A stretch of DNA of 64,000 nucleotides from Thiocapsa rosea (GTDB lineage Bacteria; Pseudomonadota; Gammaproteobacteria; Chromatiales; Chromatiaceae). The DNA is taken from NCBI RefSeq assembly GCF_003634315.1, contig NZ_RBXL01000001.1, positions 5,002,501-5,066,500 on the forward strand, in the 5' to 3' direction. Below, piece after piece: positions 1-9,983 of this stretch (the stretch's first letter is position 1; every line of letters begins with the position of its first letter). The notes under the pieces are model-generated. The model did no database searches and was not told the DNA's origin. It worked only from the letters and a program-made list of their open reading frames with translations. The position numbers and the translations under genes are program-made.

Positions 1-1
1 C

Positions 2-208
2 GCACTCTATGCAGCGATCCCCAAAGACAAGCGGATCTACGTTTACTGCCACGACGGCTTCCGGATGGGCCTGGCCTATCTGCAGCTCAAGCATCTTGGC
101 TACGAGGACGTGCGGCTCTACAACGGCGGCTGGTCGCACTGGGGCAACGAGCTGACCCTGCCGGTCGTGGAAGGACCCGAGCCTTACAGCGGCGACTTTG
201 ACCTGTAA
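2..208 (+). CDS. Rhodanese-domain sulfurtransferase, C-terminal part
   Basis: The reading frame enters from the left edge and ends at TAA 206-208, so only the last 68 residues are visible. They contain the rhodanese active-site loop Y-C-H-D-G-F-R-M-G, with the catalytic Cys that carries the persulfide and the Arg of the CxxxxR pattern, followed by the usual helix and a final L-Y-N-G-G-W segment. The family moves sulfane sulfur from a donor to thiol acceptors. Its neighbours are a metallo-hydrolase remnant and arsenic/thiol genes. Without the N-terminus it is impossible to say whether it is a single-domain or tandem protein, or whether it is exported. Confidence 0.85.
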   Translation, partial: ALYAAIPKDKRIYVYCHDGFRMGLAYLQLKHLGYEDVRLYNGGWSHWGNELTLPVVEGPEPYSGDFDL

Positions 209-328
209 TTCCGACAGATCTTAAACCGCGCCGGCTCCAGCGATCGTCGCGTCTGCCGAGACCGATCCCATCCAAAAACATCGCATACCTGCGCTGGGCG
301 CGGTTTAGACCCATCCGGAGACACGACC

Positions 329-1079
329 TTGACGTCACTGATCGAGCCAACACAACGCACGCCGAATCCGTCCCGCACCGCTGATCGAGCAAGCCATTGC
401 AGCGGTCACCGAACAGCCGATCCGCTGGGTCGTGAACCTCGGCATTCAGGATCACCGCTGGCTCGGCAACGCCTATTTCGCCGAGCGCGGCGCCCGGATC
501 ATCGCGCTCGCGCGAACGGTCGAGACCCAGGGCGCCTATGCCGACTCGCATCTCGTGCGGCTGCGCGAGACGCTGGGCGATCGACTCGAAGGGACGGTAC
601 CCCTCACCGCACCCGAGCCGATCGAGACGGACCGCGCAGCACTGGATCTCGGCGGCGTGCGGATGGACCTGCTCTGGCTCGGCGATGCCCATTACGTCGG
701 CGACGCACTCCTCTGGCTGCCCGAATTCGGCGTGCTCTTCGCGGGCGACCTGGTGTACATGGATCGCATCGTCGGGGTCTGGCCGCACAGCCGGATTCGC
801 GCCTGGCGCGACACCTTCCACGCGATGGATGCGTTGCAGCCAAAGGTCGTCGTCCCCGGCCACGGCAACCCGGCTGATCTCGACAAGGCCAAGCGCGACA
901 CCGGGGACTATCTGGACTGGTTGGTCCGGGAGGTCGAGAGCGCACTCGCCAACTGGGAGCCGATCGACGAGACGGTCGAGCGACTGGCCGACGCACCGGA
1001 TTTCGAGCATCTGGAACATTTCGAAGGCTGGCATCGGCGCAACGTCAACCAGACGTACCTTCAGTTGGAGGCCGAGTAG
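329..1079 (+). pseudogene. Metallo-beta-lactamase-fold hydrolase, frameshifted and lacking two metal ligands
   Basis: The long frame (from about 342, first usable start GTG 432) reads as the C-terminal two thirds of an MBL-fold protein: W-V-V-N then L-G-N-A-Y-F, later G-D-A-H, F-A-G-D-L-V and P-G-H-G. Where the family has HxHxDH this protein has L-G-I-Q-D-H, so two of three metal-binding histidines are gone. A plausible N-terminus (TTG 329) lies in another frame and joins the main one near 376 if one base is removed. The first domain half (about 60-80 residues) is missing. I infer a decaying gene, perhaps of the SoxH/glyoxalase-like group, next to the rhodanese. Confidence 0.6.
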
Positions 1080-1354
1080 CCGGCGGCACCCTTGATGTGC
1101 CTCGTTGATTGGACCGGCCACACGAACCTTAATCAGCTCGTGACATCCGCTCCGAGGTGTCACGCATGCCCCGTGCAACTGAGGCCGAATCTTTGAACGA
1201 TGCCCAATCGACGGTCTCACCCTTGTACCGGATCAAACGCATGGACATTCGGTTTCCCATATATGCGAATAACCGGATATGATCCTCGACAGCACGCGTG
1301 CCGATCCAGATTCCGGCCCGGCGCGCCCATCTCGAGTCCAACTGCGAGGGCATC

Positions 1355-1654
1355 ATGAGCAGCCAATGCGAAACCGCGGGCAAGCAGGCCGGCGGCGCAC
1401 CCATGGGGTTTTTCGAACGCTATCTCACCGTTTGGGTCTTCCTCTGCATCCTGATCGGCATCGGCATCGCTCTCCGCCACCGGGTACCCGATGCCTTTCA
1501 TGCGGTCGCCGCGATCGAGATCGCGCAGATCAACCTGCCGGCGGCGATGATCATCTGGCTGATGATCATCGCCATGCTGCCGAAGATCGATCTGAAGGCG
1601 CTTAATGGCGTGACCGAGTGCTGGCGCCCGGTCTGCGCCGGATCGGCCGGTTGA
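1355..1654 (+). pseudogene. Acr3-type arsenite permease, N-terminal fragment
   Basis: The ATG at 1355 follows a GAGGG ribosome site. The product starts with a short hydrophilic tail, then G-F-F-E-R-Y-L-T-V-W-V and two hydrophobic segments ending in A-M-L-P-K-I-D-L-K-A-L. This is the typical opening of ACR3-family arsenite efflux permeases, which have ten membrane spans and about 350 residues. Here the match stops after roughly 75 residues and the frame ends at 1654, so most of the transporter has been deleted. The thioredoxin and CcdA genes that follow often accompany acr3 in arsenic clusters. Confidence 0.7.
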
Positions 1655-1664
1655 GGGGGCCTCG

Positions 1665-2103
1665 ATGGAGACCTTCACACGCCTTCTTCCCGCTCTCGTC
1701 GCTTTGGTCCTGGTGCTCGCCGGTGCCGGACTCTATCGCTGGCTCGGGAGCCCCGACGGCGCTCCCCCCGGCACCACGGGCGACCGAGATCACGGCCGAC
1801 GGTCGGCCCGTGCTGGTCGAGCTGGGCTCCGGCTCCTGCGCGAGCTGCGTAGCCATGCATCGTGTGCTCGACGAGCTTGAGGCCAGCCACGGCGATCACC
1901 TGCAACTGGTGTCCATCAACATTCTCGAGCAGCCAGAGCTGGTGCGTCAGTGGAAGGTGATGGCCATCCCGACCCAGGTCTTCCTCGACGGGAGTGGACG
2001 CGAGTTCGGGCGACACATCGGGTTTCTCTCGGCGGACGCCATCCGTGAGCGCTTTGCGGCGGCAGGGCTGCCGCTTGACGCGGCAGCTGGCGACGACTCC
2101 TGA
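1665..2103 (+). pseudogene. Thioredoxin-family protein, split by a one-base frameshift
   Basis: ATG 1665 opens a membrane-anchor or signal segment (L-P-A-L-V-A-L-V-L-V-L-A-G-A-G-L-Y). The thioredoxin domain continues in the next frame with the redox motif C-A-S-C, then A-I-P-T-Q-V-F-L-D-G and G-F-L-S. The two frames meet at a run of six C residues (1769-1774), and deleting one C restores a continuous protein of about 145 residues. The stop TGA (2101-2103) overlaps the ATG of ccdA, so the two were translated together. The expected role is delivery of reductant across the membrane with CcdA. A sequencing slip in the C run is possible. Confidence 0.7.
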
Positions 2104-2804
2104 TGGAGTGGCTCGCACCGCTGTCGCAGGCGCTGTCCGGTGCCGCCTGGTTGGCCGCGCTGGCGGCCCTTGCCTGGGGCTTTGCCAGCATCTGGCTCAG
2201 CCCTTGCCATCTCGCCGGGATCCCGCTGCTGGTCGGCTATCTGGCGGGCACGCCTGAGCCGAGCCGGGAGCGCGCGCGTCGCGAATCGCTCATCATCCTT
2301 GCCTTTGCGCTGGGTGTGCTGATCAGCCTGGTCCCGCTCGGCGCCGCAACCCTCTTGCTCGGACGCATCGCCGGCGATGTCGGGGTCTCAAGCAATTATT
2401 TGGTCGCCGGCCTCTGTCTTCTGGCCGGGCTCTATCTGCTTGACTGGCTGCCGATCCCCTGGCGCGGCAGCCTGCCCCAACCCAAGTCAAGGGGGCCGAC
2501 CACGGCCCTGCTGCTCGGACTGATCTTCGGCCTGGCCCTGGGTCCCTGTGCTTTTGCCTGGATCGCACCCCTTTTGGGCGTGGTCTGGATGCAGTCCGCG
2601 GAGGGTTTGGTGGCCTTGCCAATCCTCCTGCTCGCCCTCTTCGCCTTGGGGCACTGCGGCGGCGTGCTGCTCGCGGCCGGTTCTCTGCACGGCGTCCAAC
2701 GCTGGCTCGATACCCTGGGGCGGGTCCGCGGCTTCGGCTATGGACGGGCCGCTTGCGGTGTCTTGCTGCTGGTCGCGGCCGGGTATTTAATCGCGAGCGC
2801 ATGA
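2103..2804 (+). CDS. ccdA: CcdA-family cytochrome c biogenesis / thiol-reductant transporter
   Basis: This 233-residue membrane protein carries the paired cysteine motifs of the CcdA/DsbD core: L-S-P-C-H-L-A-G-I-P-L-L near residue 34 and G-P-C-A-F-A-W-I-A-P-L near residue 148. About six hydrophobic spans are visible. CcdA passes electrons from cytoplasmic thioredoxin to periplasmic thiol proteins. The start codon overlaps the stop of the thioredoxin gene, so that neighbour is its likely partner. In this context the pair probably served an arsenic or sulfur cluster rather than cytochrome maturation. The gene itself looks intact although both upstream genes are broken. Confidence 0.85.
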   Translation: MEWLAPLSQALSGAAWLAALAALAWGFASIWLSPCHLAGIPLLVGYLAGTPEPSRERARRESLIILAFALGVLISLVPLGAATLLLGRIAGDVGVSSNYLVAGLCLLAGLYLLDWLPIPWRGSLPQPKSRGPTTALLLGLIFGLALGPCAFAWIAPLLGVVWMQSAEGLVALPILLLALFALGHCGGVLLAAGSLHGVQRWLDTLGRVRGFGYGRAACGVLLLVAAGYLIASA

Positions 2805-3323
2805 ACACCAGGGGTGACCACTGGCGAATGCCTGCCCTTGACCGCATAACGCACCGACGAAGTCTCGGGTGCGCGATGGACCGCGATCGACCTCGCGGCC
2901 TACGCGTTCTTCCAGAGCGAGGAGTCCTTCACCAGTGTGGCCAACGGAACGATCATGACCTGCCCGATGTCTCCCCGCCCGCGGTGCTCGTCCCTGTGCA
3001 GACCCCGAGGTCGGGTTCCGTCGCGAACGAGACCGCTTCGATCGCGGCGAAGACCGTCTTGGGTTGATCTTCCAGGATGCAGGAAAGTCCGGACCCCGCT
3101 TCGGTGCGGCGGCGCTCTCGGCAATTCCGGCCTCTTCCCATGCGGACGGGGTCCCCGGCATTGGTGGCTGCGTCGAGATAAAGGCGCACTCCGGTTTGAG
3201 CTGGCTCGATACGTCGACCAGAACCACGCCTGCGGTCTTTTCCGGGAACAGTCGGGCGAACGTCAGGGCATAGAGTGCGCCGAGAGAACGGGCGACCAAG
3301 ACAACCGGCGTGGAGATGTTCAA
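2790..3323 (-). pseudogene. Alpha/beta hydrolase remnant, several frameshifts
   Basis: Read on the minus strand the piece begins with the nucleophile elbow V-L-V-A-R-S-L-G-A and A-L-T-F-A-R-L-F-P-E-K, typical of alpha/beta hydrolases. It then changes frame at least twice: one frame contains E-E-A-G-I-A-E-S, another Q-V-M-I-V-P-L-A-T-L. A histidine-region-like stretch (G-R-H-S-P-V-V-T-P-G-V) appears near 2825 in the third frame. No single frame covers more than a third of a normal 270-residue enzyme, so it cannot be functional. The upstream part beyond 3323 has been replaced by IS-related sequence. Confidence 0.5.
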
Positions 3324-3406
3324 GTCGGCGAGTATCGCGGCCTAAACCGCGCCCGGCGCGGTATACGATGTTTTGTAAATATTCGGTCTACCCCTACCCA
3401 TCAGAA

Positions 3407-4073
3407 TCAACGGGTAAGCACTTCGCGGAAGCGTCGGTCCAGCGGGTAAATCCATATGTCCTTGATGGGTTCGCTTTGTTTTCCGGCCTGGCCGAGTTTT
3501 CCGCGGCCTTTGGTTTGTCCCAAGCAGGTCCAGTTGGCGGCCTTGTAGCAGGTGCCGCGGAAGCCAACCGATGTCGCGATCGCGCGGAGCGCACATCCAA
3601 GCTGCGGCACCGAAGCCGAGCGCGGCGACGGGCTGCTCGGCGGCGTAGACCAGATAGCGCAGCTGCGCCCCCGGCAGGAGGGTGTGACCGAGATAATGGT
3701 AGCGCTCGATGAGTTCGTTCCACAGCCGTGATTGGGCTTTGTGCTGCACGCGCGACCAGGTCAGTGGTTTGAGCTCGGCGGCCGGTTGCTCGAGGCGCGG
3801 TTGCAGATCGCTGAGCGCGCTGAGGCGCACGCGGGCATCGGGCCGGCGGTTGCGCGGCGGCGGCAGCGTGATGAGCCCGTCGTTGTGCATCCGCAGCATG
3901 GCCACCCGGGCGGACATGTCCTTCAAGCCGCCGTTGGCGGTGTGCCAGGCGAGCGCTTGGCAGGTGAAGCGCGACAGCGCTGCGCGGCTGCGGGTCGGGT
4001 CCTCGGCGATGAGTGCGCGAATCAGCGCGATCTCCTCGGGTTGGAAGTCGCGCCCGCAGTAGCGATGACTCAT
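3407..4073 (-). pseudogene. DUF4338 (DruA-like) protein of an IS66-type element, internally deleted
   Basis: The ATG at 4073 overlaps the stop of the IS66 transposase (ATGA), so the two were translated as one unit. The first 170 residues match the DUF4338 pattern (E-R-Y-H-Y-L-G-H-T-L-L, then A-A-W-x-C-A-P-R-D). The frame then shifts, and the expected C-terminus (C-Y-K-A-A-N-W-T-C-L-G-Q-T, then I-K-D-I-W-I-Y-P-L-D) appears in a second frame ending at 3407. The central 80 or so residues are missing. DUF4338 also names the DruA component of Druantia defence, but here it is an IS accessory gene. Confidence 0.65.
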
Positions 4074-5705
4074 GAGCTGTCGATGCCGGTCGGTGGTGCG
4101 GCGGGTCGGCACAGTTCGGCACGGCGCGCGGCATCCATCGACCAGGGCAGGAACTCCGCCAGCGCGCTCGGAGCTTGTCCGCCGGCCTCGGCGCAGGCGT
4201 TGAGATAAGCGGTAAGCCAGGCACGGGGATTAATCCCCCACAGCGCCAGGGTCTGCAGGATGGAGAACAGCGTCGCGGCGAGCTGCGCGCTCCACAGACT
4301 ACCCGAACCGTAATAATTCTTGCGCCCGATGACCGGCGTGCGGATCGTCTCCTCGGCACGGTTATTATCCATCGGCACCTCGGGATGCGCGACAAAGACC
4401 GTCAGCCCCGACCAATGGTTAAGCAGACTGGTGAGCACCTGCTGGCACCTGGCGCGGGCGACCTTCGGCAGGGTCGCGTCGGTGTCGTCCTGCGCCAACA
4501 GCCGTTCGGCCTCGGCGTGCAGGTCCGCCAGCGCCGCCTGCAAGGCCGCCTGCGCGTGCTCGAACGCCGCGCATTGCTGCGCCAAGGGGCGATCGGGATC
4601 CCGGTGCGCCAGACGCTGTTGGTTGAGATGGTAGAGCATGCCGATACGCGCTTTGAAGTCCAGCGCCCAAGGTTCCAACGCGGGCAGCGCGCGCCCCGCC
4701 TCCAGGACGTCGCGGCGCACGTGCGCCCAGCAGAACGCCAGCACGATGTTCTCGGCCAGGCGCGCGAGCTTTTTGTAGGCGCTGTAGCGATCGCAGACGA
4801 TGATGGCGCGCTCGCCCTGCAAGCCGGCGAAATGCGCGCCGGGCACCGCTGCGCTGCGGCTCGGATCGATGCAGTAGAACACCACCGAGGCCGAGCGCGT
4901 CAGCCACGGAGACCAGCGCGTTCCGACCTTGCCCTCCAGATCGACGAACACCTCCCGGCGCGTCTCGTCGTTGTTGAATAGCGTCTCGCTCATCTGCTTG
5001 CAGTACAGCGCCTCGAGCACCGGCTCGAACAACCCGGTGAGACGCTGCAGGCCACCGGCGAGCGTGCCGGGGGAGACCGGCAAGCCTTGATCGGCGAGGT
5101 CTTGGAGCAACCGGTTGCTCGGTTGGCCGTAGCGGTATTTGCCCAGCAGCATCTCGACCCAAAAGCTCACGCCGAAAGGGCTGCGTGCGATCAGACGCTG
5201 TGGCGGCGGTGCGCTGATCACGGCCGGGGTGTTCTCACAGACAGCAGCAACCGGGATCGCGGGTGTAGGCACACCGGGTGATGCGCCGCGTATAGGCGCG
5301 CACCTGCACCTCGATCACCACGCTTTGCTCGTCCAGCGCCGGCGTGCGCCGATAGGGCAAACCGCATTGCGGATACGCGCTCTGCCCATCGGCCGGAGCG
5401 TGCTGTTCGGCGACCACGGGCAGCGTCGGGCGCGGGGTCCAGCCATGCCCCGCACAGCCCGGCTGCTGGCCGCGCTTGCGCTGGGGCGCGTCGTCGCCGT
5501 CGCCTCGGTCCTTCTCCGAGGGCAGCGGAGCGTGCTTCTCGCTCTTCTTGCCGAACAGCCGCTGCCGGAGGTCTTTGATGGTGGCGTCCTTGAGCGCGAG
5601 TTCCTGCTTCAGCTCCTCGATTTGGGTCTTTGCGCGAGCATGCTGCGTTTCCCAGTAGCTGGCCCACGCCCGCAGCTCGATCTGCTCCTGCTTGCTGATC
5701 GTCAC
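4070..5705 (-). pseudogene. IS66-family transposase (TnpC), frameshifted
   Basis: The N-terminal half (GTG 5705) has a leucine-rich coiled coil, then L-F-G-K-K-S-E-K and a C-P-Q-C-G zinc-finger start, as in IS66 TnpC. The C-terminal half has the DDE domain: N-N-D-E-T-R, C-D-R-Y-S-A-Y, F-C-W-A-H-V-R-R and P-M-D-N-N-R-A-E with the catalytic glutamate, then R-K-N-Y-Y-G-S. The halves lie in different frames that meet near 5235-5255 (a repetitive TGC/TGT stretch); removing one base fuses them. No tnpA or tnpB is seen beside it and I could not define terminal repeats. The copy is probably dead. Confidence 0.8.
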
Positions 5706-5719
5706 CCATTCCCGAGCGA

Positions 5720-6315
5720 AACGCGGCCCCTTGCCGTCAGCCGTGCCGAGGCCTGGATGCGGTCGCTCCGCAGATGGATCGAGACGTCTCGCGCCTTCCA
5801 TGGCACACGTTGTACGTGATTTCTACGTCTGTGTCCCTTACTTTCTCTGCGTCCCGGAAGGCGTGACCGAATGCTTACACGCGCGGCACCTGTCGTGATC
5901 CGGTGCGTTCAGCACCTCTTCCATCCGTCTGTGGAGTTGCCGGCCTGGCCCGACGACGACCGGCTTTCCAAGATTGTCTTCATCACCTGCGACGTCGCGC
6001 GGCAGACCATCGAGAGAAAAGCCTCGGCGCCTTGCTCGATGTCTGGCAGAAGTCTGGAACGGCCCCATTGGCGCCGATATGAACGCGGTCTCGGACCAGG
6101 GAGGTGCGACGGCTGCGCGGATGGCGTGAACATCCCGAGAGCCAGCCACGACGATCGCCGGTCGCGATGGGCGTGCTCGGGCGCCTCGGCGTATCGCCAG
6201 CGTGTCCGGTCCCATTCGCGGATCTGGACGGCCGAGGGTTGGGGTCGATCGTGCACCGCCCTTGTCCGCCCGGATGACTCGGGGGACATACACGAACCAA
6301 GGTGCGTAGGCTAAG
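5720..6315. other. Stretch between IS66 remnant and the GGDEF/EAL gene; possible dehydrogenase remnant
   Basis: No intact gene is seen. On the minus strand (about 5880-6300) short pieces in different frames (I-E-Q-G-A-E-A-F, V-R-D-R-V-H-I-G-A-N, M-E-E-V-L-N-A) faintly resemble the end of a short-chain dehydrogenase. The similarity is weak and could be chance. Confidence 0.2.
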
Positions 6316-9300
6316 ATGATCGATATGACATGGAACGACGAAACCCAGATCCTCGAACGGTTCGCGGACATCCGCGAACCCGATCCGAGTTGCCGGAACC
6401 TCAGTCGAATTGATGTCCAGGCGAGGATCGGCGCAGGCTTACTCGATGCTCTTCCCGAGCATTCTCGCCTTGCCGTTTGGGTTATCGATCTCGCCGCTCG
6501 GCAATTGTGCTTGGGGACCGGCGCGAGACAGCTCTTGGGGCTTCCCGCCGCGCACCGCATCAGCCTGGCGGACTGGGTCAACGTTTATCGGCCGGATGCA
6601 CGCTCGCGCATCGTTGCTGCCTTTCGAACCGCAATCGAGTGCGGCGAGGGCTTCGATGTGTCGGGTCGACTCCACGCGCCTGTCGGTCGCGTCGAATCCA
6701 TCAGAATCCTTGCGTTGCCGGTAACGGAGCAGGCAGCAACGAGCGCGTTGGTCGGAATCGTCCACTGCGATACGGATCATGTGCTGGCCGGCGCGGCGCT
6801 GGAGTCGACACGCCGAATCCTCGAGAACGCCGAGCGCTTGGCTAATCTGGGTGCGTGGGACTGGGACCTTGCCGCGGGGCGCTTGAGCGTCTCCGAGCAT
6901 TGGATGCGGATCCACGGGACCGTCAACCCGACGCCGACCGTCGACGAGCTGGTCGCGTCCTGCGCGTACCAGGAGGATATCCCGAAGATCAGCCGTGCCA
7001 TGGAACGCGTACTCGCCGGTCTCGGGGATTACGAGATCGAGCATCGCATCGTCCGCGCCGACGGCGGCGTTCGCTGGGTGCTGGCTCGCGGTGAGTTGCA
7101 GCGCGACGCGGCCGGATTGCCGACGCGGGTTCGCGGCGTGGCATGGGATGTGACCGAGCGCAAGGCGTTGGACCAGCATCTTCGCGACAACGAGGAGCGG
7201 CTTCGCCTAACCCTCGAGGCGACCAACGACGGCCTCTGGGATTGGGACGTGCCGAGCGGACGCATGACGGTCAACGGTCGGTATTTCCGCATGCTGGGAT
7301 ACCCTCCGGATGCCTTCGAGCCCGGGTATGCCGCATGGCTCAAGCGAATCCATCCGGATGACCTCAAGCACACGCGCGAGCGTGTCCTCGCCGAGATCGC
7401 CAAGGACGATGCCTTCGCCTTCCAGTACCGCATGCGCACGCGATCCGGTGCCTGGCTCTGGATCCTCACCCGCGGCAAGGTCGTAGAGCGGGATCCGGAC
7501 GGAAACCCGTGTCGAGTCGTGGGGACGCACACCGATGTCGATCACCACAAACGGGCGGTGATCGCCTTGCGCGAGGGCGAGCGCAACTATCGGGAGATCT
7601 TCAACGCGACGGACGACGGAGTCGCCATTCAGGATCCGGTGACCGCGCGCTTTTTGGATGCGAATGATGCCTTCGTCGCCCTGTACGGCTACCGGACGCG
7701 CTCCGAGTTCCTTGATCGGCAGTTCGATGAGCTGATTCCGAACGAGCCCCCTTTCGACGTGGCCGTTGCACTCGAGTATCTGAGCAAGGCCTACGCCGGA
7801 ACGCCTCAGCGGTTCGAATGGTTGGCGATGAAGCTGGGCGGGGAGCACTTTTGGGTGGAGGTGTCGCTGAGGCGTACCAGCATCGGCGGCACTCCACGCA
7901 TCCTTGCCGTGGTGCGGGACATCACGCAGCGGCGCGAGCGCGAGCGACAACTGCGTCTTGCGGCACAGATCCTCGAGAGTACGGCCGAAGGCGTGATGTT
8001 GACCGATGCGGATCTGCGCATCCGGTCGGTGAACCGAGCCTTCACCGAGATCACCGGTTACACCTCGGAGGAGGCGCTCGGTCGAACACCGGCACTCCTG
8101 CACTCCGGGCGTCACGGCGCCGACTTCTATGACGCGCTGTCGACGCGGCTGAAGGAGACCGGACACTGGCGCGGCGAGATTTGGAACCGCCGCAAGAGCG
8201 GCGCCATCTATCCCGAGCTTCTGACGATCACCGCGATTCGCGAAACCGGAGGAGCCGTTTCGCACTATGTCGGGGTCTTCAGCGACATCAGCGACATGAA
8301 GAAGGTCGAGGAGGACCTCGACTATCTTGCGCACCATGATCCGCTGACGCATCTCTCGAACCGCAACCTATTTCGCTCGCGCTTGGAGCATGGCCTGCAG
8401 CGCGCCCGACGGGACCGTCGTCAGCTCGCCATTTTGTTCCTCGATCTTCAGCGCTTCAAGCAGATCAACGATTCGCTTGGTCATCAGGTGGGCGACGCCG
8501 TTCTCATCGGTGTTGCCAACAGCTTGAGCGCGCAGGTACGGGCCTCGGACACGATTGCACGGTTGGGCGGCGACGAGTTCGTGATCATCATGGAAGATCT
8601 CGCCGATCCGCAGGATGCCGCAGCCGGGGCGCGAAAGCTCCTCGGGACCTTTACAAAGCCCTTGTCGGTGGACGCGCATGCGATCTACGTCACGGCCTGT
8701 ATCGGCATCGCGGTCTTTCCCCGCGACGGCGACGACGGCGATGGGCTTCTAAGGCATGCGGACATGGCCTTGAATCAAGCGGAGTTGCAGGGCGTCAACC
8801 AGTACGCCTTCTACACCGATGACATGGATCGGCGGATGATCGAGCGTCAGACCCTTGAGACGGCGCTGCGCTCGGCGCTGGATCGGCGTGAGATCAGCGT
8901 CGCGTATCAGGTGCAAGTGACCCTTGCCGACGAGGCTCTCTGCGGGATCGAGGCGCTCCTGCGTTGGGAGAGCCCGGAGCTCGGCTCGGTATCTCCGGAG
9001 CGCTTCATCCCGCTCGCCGAGGAGATCGGCCTGATCGGCGAGCTCGGCGAGCTGGCGTTTCGGCTCGCCTGCAATCAGCTCTCGGAATGGGATCGGGTGG
9101 GCTTCCGCGTGCCCCGGATGTCCGTGAATCTCTCCATCCACGAGCTGGAGCAGGGCGGACTCGTCGAGAGGATCGGACGCGTGCTCGATCGCACCGGCAT
9201 CGATCCGTCCCGCATCGAGCTCGAGGTCACCGAGTCTGTTCTCATGTCGCAGACCGGCGATGCGCTTGCGGCACTGAATGCCCTCAGAGACATGGGGCTG

Positions 9301-9627
9301 CGCCTCGCGATCGACGACTTCGGCACAGGCTATTCCTCGCTCGCCTATCTCAAGCGCTTGCCCGTTCAGCGTCTCAAGATCGACCGAAGCTTCGTCAAGG
9401 ATCTGGGCCGTGACCTCAACGACGAGTCGATCGTCCGTGCCATCATCGGGCTAGGCCGCAGTTTCGGAATCGCCGTGCTTGCCGAGGGTGTCGAAACCCG
9501 CAAGCAGGCGGCGTTCCTCGGCCGTGAAGGCTGTCAGGAGGCGCAGGGTTACCTCTTCGATAGACCCATGGGTGCCGCGGCACTGGCGAAGCGGTGGTCG
9601 ACGCCGGGCGGGCTTCGGTCTCGCTGA
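6316..9627 (+). CDS. Multi-PAS sensor with GGDEF and EAL domains (c-di-GMP synthesis/breakdown)
   Basis: The 1,103-residue cytoplasmic protein has no membrane span. About five PAS/PAC units occupy residues 30-670, recognised by repeated D-I-T-E/Q-R ends and G-Y-x-x-E-E-A-L-G. The diguanylate cyclase motif G-G-D-E-F is intact at 751-755, with the inhibitory RxxD (R-A-S-D) five residues before it. The phosphodiesterase domain has E-A-L at 879-881, D-D-F-G-T-G-Y-S-S-L and A-E-G-V-E-T. Both active sites therefore look usable, and the PAS units probably decide which activity dominates. The ATG at 6316 is the first start after the upstream stop. It stands alone between two damaged IS regions. Confidence 0.9.
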   Translation: MIDMTWNDETQILERFADIREPDPSCRNLSRIDVQARIGAGLLDALPEHSRLAVWVIDLAARQLCLGTGARQLLGLPAAHRISLADWVNVYRPDARSRIVAAFRTAIECGEGFDVSGRLHAPVGRVESIRILALPVTEQAATSALVGIVHCDTDHVLAGAALESTRRILENAERLANLGAWDWDLAAGRLSVSEHWMRIHGTVNPTPTVDELVASCAYQEDIPKISRAMERVLAGLGDYEIEHRIVRADGGVRWVLARGELQRDAAGLPTRVRGVAWDVTERKALDQHLRDNEERLRLTLEATNDGLWDWDVPSGRMTVNGRYFRMLGYPPDAFEPGYAAWLKRIHPDDLKHTRERVLAEIAKDDAFAFQYRMRTRSGAWLWILTRGKVVERDPDGNPCRVVGTHTDVDHHKRAVIALREGERNYREIFNATDDGVAIQDPVTARFLDANDAFVALYGYRTRSEFLDRQFDELIPNEPPFDVAVALEYLSKAYAGTPQRFEWLAMKLGGEHFWVEVSLRRTSIGGTPRILAVVRDITQRRERERQLRLAAQILESTAEGVMLTDADLRIRSVNRAFTEITGYTSEEALGRTPALLHSGRHGADFYDALSTRLKETGHWRGEIWNRRKSGAIYPELLTITAIRETGGAVSHYVGVFSDISDMKKVEEDLDYLAHHDPLTHLSNRNLFRSRLEHGLQRARRDRRQLAILFLDLQRFKQINDSLGHQVGDAVLIGVANSLSAQVRASDTIARLGGDEFVIIMEDLADPQDAAAGARKLLGTFTKPLSVDAHAIYVTACIGIAVFPRDGDDGDGLLRHADMALNQAELQGVNQYAFYTDDMDRRMIERQTLETALRSALDRREISVAYQVQVTLADEALCGIEALLRWESPELGSVSPERFIPLAEEIGLIGELGELAFRLACNQLSEWDRVGFRVPRMSVNLSIHELEQGGLVERIGRVLDRTGIDPSRIELEVTESVLMSQTGDALAALNALRDMGLRLAIDDFGTGYSSLAYLKRLPVQRLKIDRSFVKDLGRDLNDESIVRAIIGLGRSFGIAVLAEGVETRKQAAFLGREGCQEAQGYLFDRPMGAAALAKRWSTPGGLRSR

Positions 9628-9983
9628 CCGGTCTGATTCTGTGGGGAGAGTGACCGACGATCGGGATCGCTTTGGAGGTGTTCGTTTGACCCGCAACTCA
9701 TGGCCATCCGCCTCCGTGTGCCCGCATCGGTTTTGTGAGGGTAGACGCAACGTCGTCTGGGCCTCTTGCCAGCCTTGACCGGCTTCGCCACCAATCGGCA
9801 TCGCGCAATCAGGCGCTCGACGGTGTGCTTGGCCCTGGAGATCATACGCAGCTTGAGCAGACACGCAATTCCCCTGCTCGTCCGCCAGCAATTTCCGCCG
9901 TGTACACCCGGAATCGATCGAGGCCGGCGTGCACGCGAGAGGAGAGCATTCAGGCATAGCGCGCCTCTCGCCGCCGGGCGGCG
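9628..9983. other. Gene-poor spacer before a transposase remnant
   Basis: Nothing convincing is seen. Overlapping minus-strand frames are arginine-rich, lack any family motif and look like non-coding or decayed IS sequence. Confidence 0.4.

Noticed and set aside
3407-4073. Druantia defence system (DruA)
   Set aside because: The DUF4338 gene is translationally linked to an IS66 transposase, is internally deleted, and no other Druantia gene is present.
9628-9983. Additional transposase gene on the minus strand
   Set aside because: Frames are short, overlap each other and show no catalytic or zinc motif.
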